Assembly (NCBI GenBank): GCA_021827545.1
Contig: JAKAVH010000175.1
Location: forward strand, 1-5,921
From: Thermoplasmata archaeon
GTDB lineage: Archaea; Thermoplasmatota; Thermoplasmata; UBA184
DNA: 5,921 nt
Reading direction: 5' to 3'
Positions 5,548 through 5,921 of this stretch are shown here, piece by piece; position 1 is the stretch's first letter, and each line of letters begins with the position of its first letter. A program made the position numbers and the translations under genes. The notes under the pieces are model-generated. The model was given only the letters and a program-made list of their open reading frames with translations, ran no database searches and was not told the origin of the DNA.

Positions 5548-5921
5548 AATCGGGAAGCGCTTGATCGGTTTCGGCGAGCCTGCGCACCATCTCTTCGATG
5601 ATGCTCCGCAGGATCTCGGGGCGCTCCATCGCAAATCCCCAGAATTCCCAGCGCGAGAGCACGAGGCAGCGTGTCGGCTCGGCCGCGATCACATCGGCCG
5701 TCCGAGGTGCATCGCGGAAGAGGGCGGTCTCTCCGAAGAATTGGCCGGGACCCAAGCTAGCGAGCTTCCGTGACCGGCGGCGCACGTCGACCTTTCCCTC
5801 GACGATGAGGTAGAGACCGATGCCCGCCTCCCCCTGTTTGACGATCGTCGCCCCCTCCGGATAGCTCCGCTCCGCCGCCGAGCGAACGAGACCTCGGAGC
5901 TGTCGGTCCGACAGGCCGGAG
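5546..5921 (-). CDS. Cyclic nucleotide-binding domain protein, N terminus outside the window
   Basis: The frame is open to the window edge and gives 124 complete residues ending at TGA 5548-5546. The GTG at 5785 is internal to the domain and is not the start. The visible sequence is almost an entire cNMP-binding beta-roll: the helix 'GLSDRQLRGLVRSA' (2-15), strands with 'PEGATIVKQGEAG' (21-33) and 'LYLIVEGKVDV' (37-47), then the phosphate-binding cassette FGETALFRDAPRTA (62-75). The Glu (64) and Arg (73) that contact ribose and phosphate in cAMP/cGMP-binding proteins are kept. The closing C helix is 'ILRSIIEEMVRRLAETDQ' (103-120). No helix-turn-helix follows, so this is not a complete CRP-type regulator. 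It may be a small stand-alone sensor of about 140-150 residues or the C-terminal domain of a larger protein. Its gene faces the decayed ABC module and shares no operon with anything seen here. The ligand is not known. Confidence 0.92.
   Translation of the reverse strand, partial: SGLSDRQLRGLVRSAAERSYPEGATIVKQGEAGIGLYLIVEGKVDVRRRSRKLASLGPGQFFGETALFRDAPRTADVIAAEPTRCLVLSRWEFWGFAMERPEILRSIIEEMVRRLAETDQALPD

Noticed and set aside
1..5921. CRISPR array or other short regularly spaced repeats
   Set aside because: No recurring 20-40 nt repeat with spacers was seen. The only repeats are the diverged protein modules at 1042-1785.

Overview
This GC-rich window looks archaeal, most likely from a high-GC member of the Thermoplasmata (Thermoplasmatota). 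The main clue is the first gene, a Cys-poor, sequon-rich surface protein. It has tandem 'ESGLPAGT…NGTY' modules and a C-terminal membrane anchor followed by six arginines, a style I associate with Thermoplasmata surface proteins. Weak ribosome-binding sites, GTG/TTG starts and TATA-like AT islands in otherwise GC-rich spacers fit an archaeon. No rRNA, tRNA or marker gene is present, so the assignment is an inference.

Layout from left to right: (1) 1-1905, plus strand: C-terminal part of a large extracellular membrane-anchored protein, cut by the window edge. Its first ~345 residues resemble the C-terminal lobe of a family 5 (peptide/oligosaccharide) ABC substrate-binding protein. Three tandem beta-type repeats and a transmembrane anchor follow. 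(2) 1906-2125: a convergent spacer with one modest hairpin. (3) 2126-3831, minus strand: an intact two-gene ABC-2 type exporter, ATPase then permease, with a 4-nt GTGA stop/start overlap. (4) 3832-3979: a divergent promoter spacer with AT-rich candidate TATA elements. (5) 3980-5089, plus strand: a second ABC-2 type module in permease-ATPase order that is visibly broken. The permease is frameshifted near two C6 runs. The ATPase has lost the Walker A lysine, carries an in-frame TGA, and ends before the signature motif. (6) 5090-5545: mostly non-coding sequence with a possible, very weak relic of a membrane-anchored C terminus. (7) 5546-5921, minus strand: most of a cyclic-nucleotide-binding-domain protein, whose N terminus lies outside the window.

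The intact ATPase and permease should form one efflux or membrane-remodelling transporter of unknown substrate. The divergent neighbour appears to be a decaying second module of the same general type but different origin: its gene order is reversed and its sequence is only distantly similar. The surface protein and the cyclic-nucleotide-binding protein have no evident functional link to the exporters. A solute-binding protein of family 5 would normally work with DppB/DppC-type importers, which are not seen here. I did not find a new defence, mobile or RNA-based system. The most notable feature is the intact module lying beside a degraded one.
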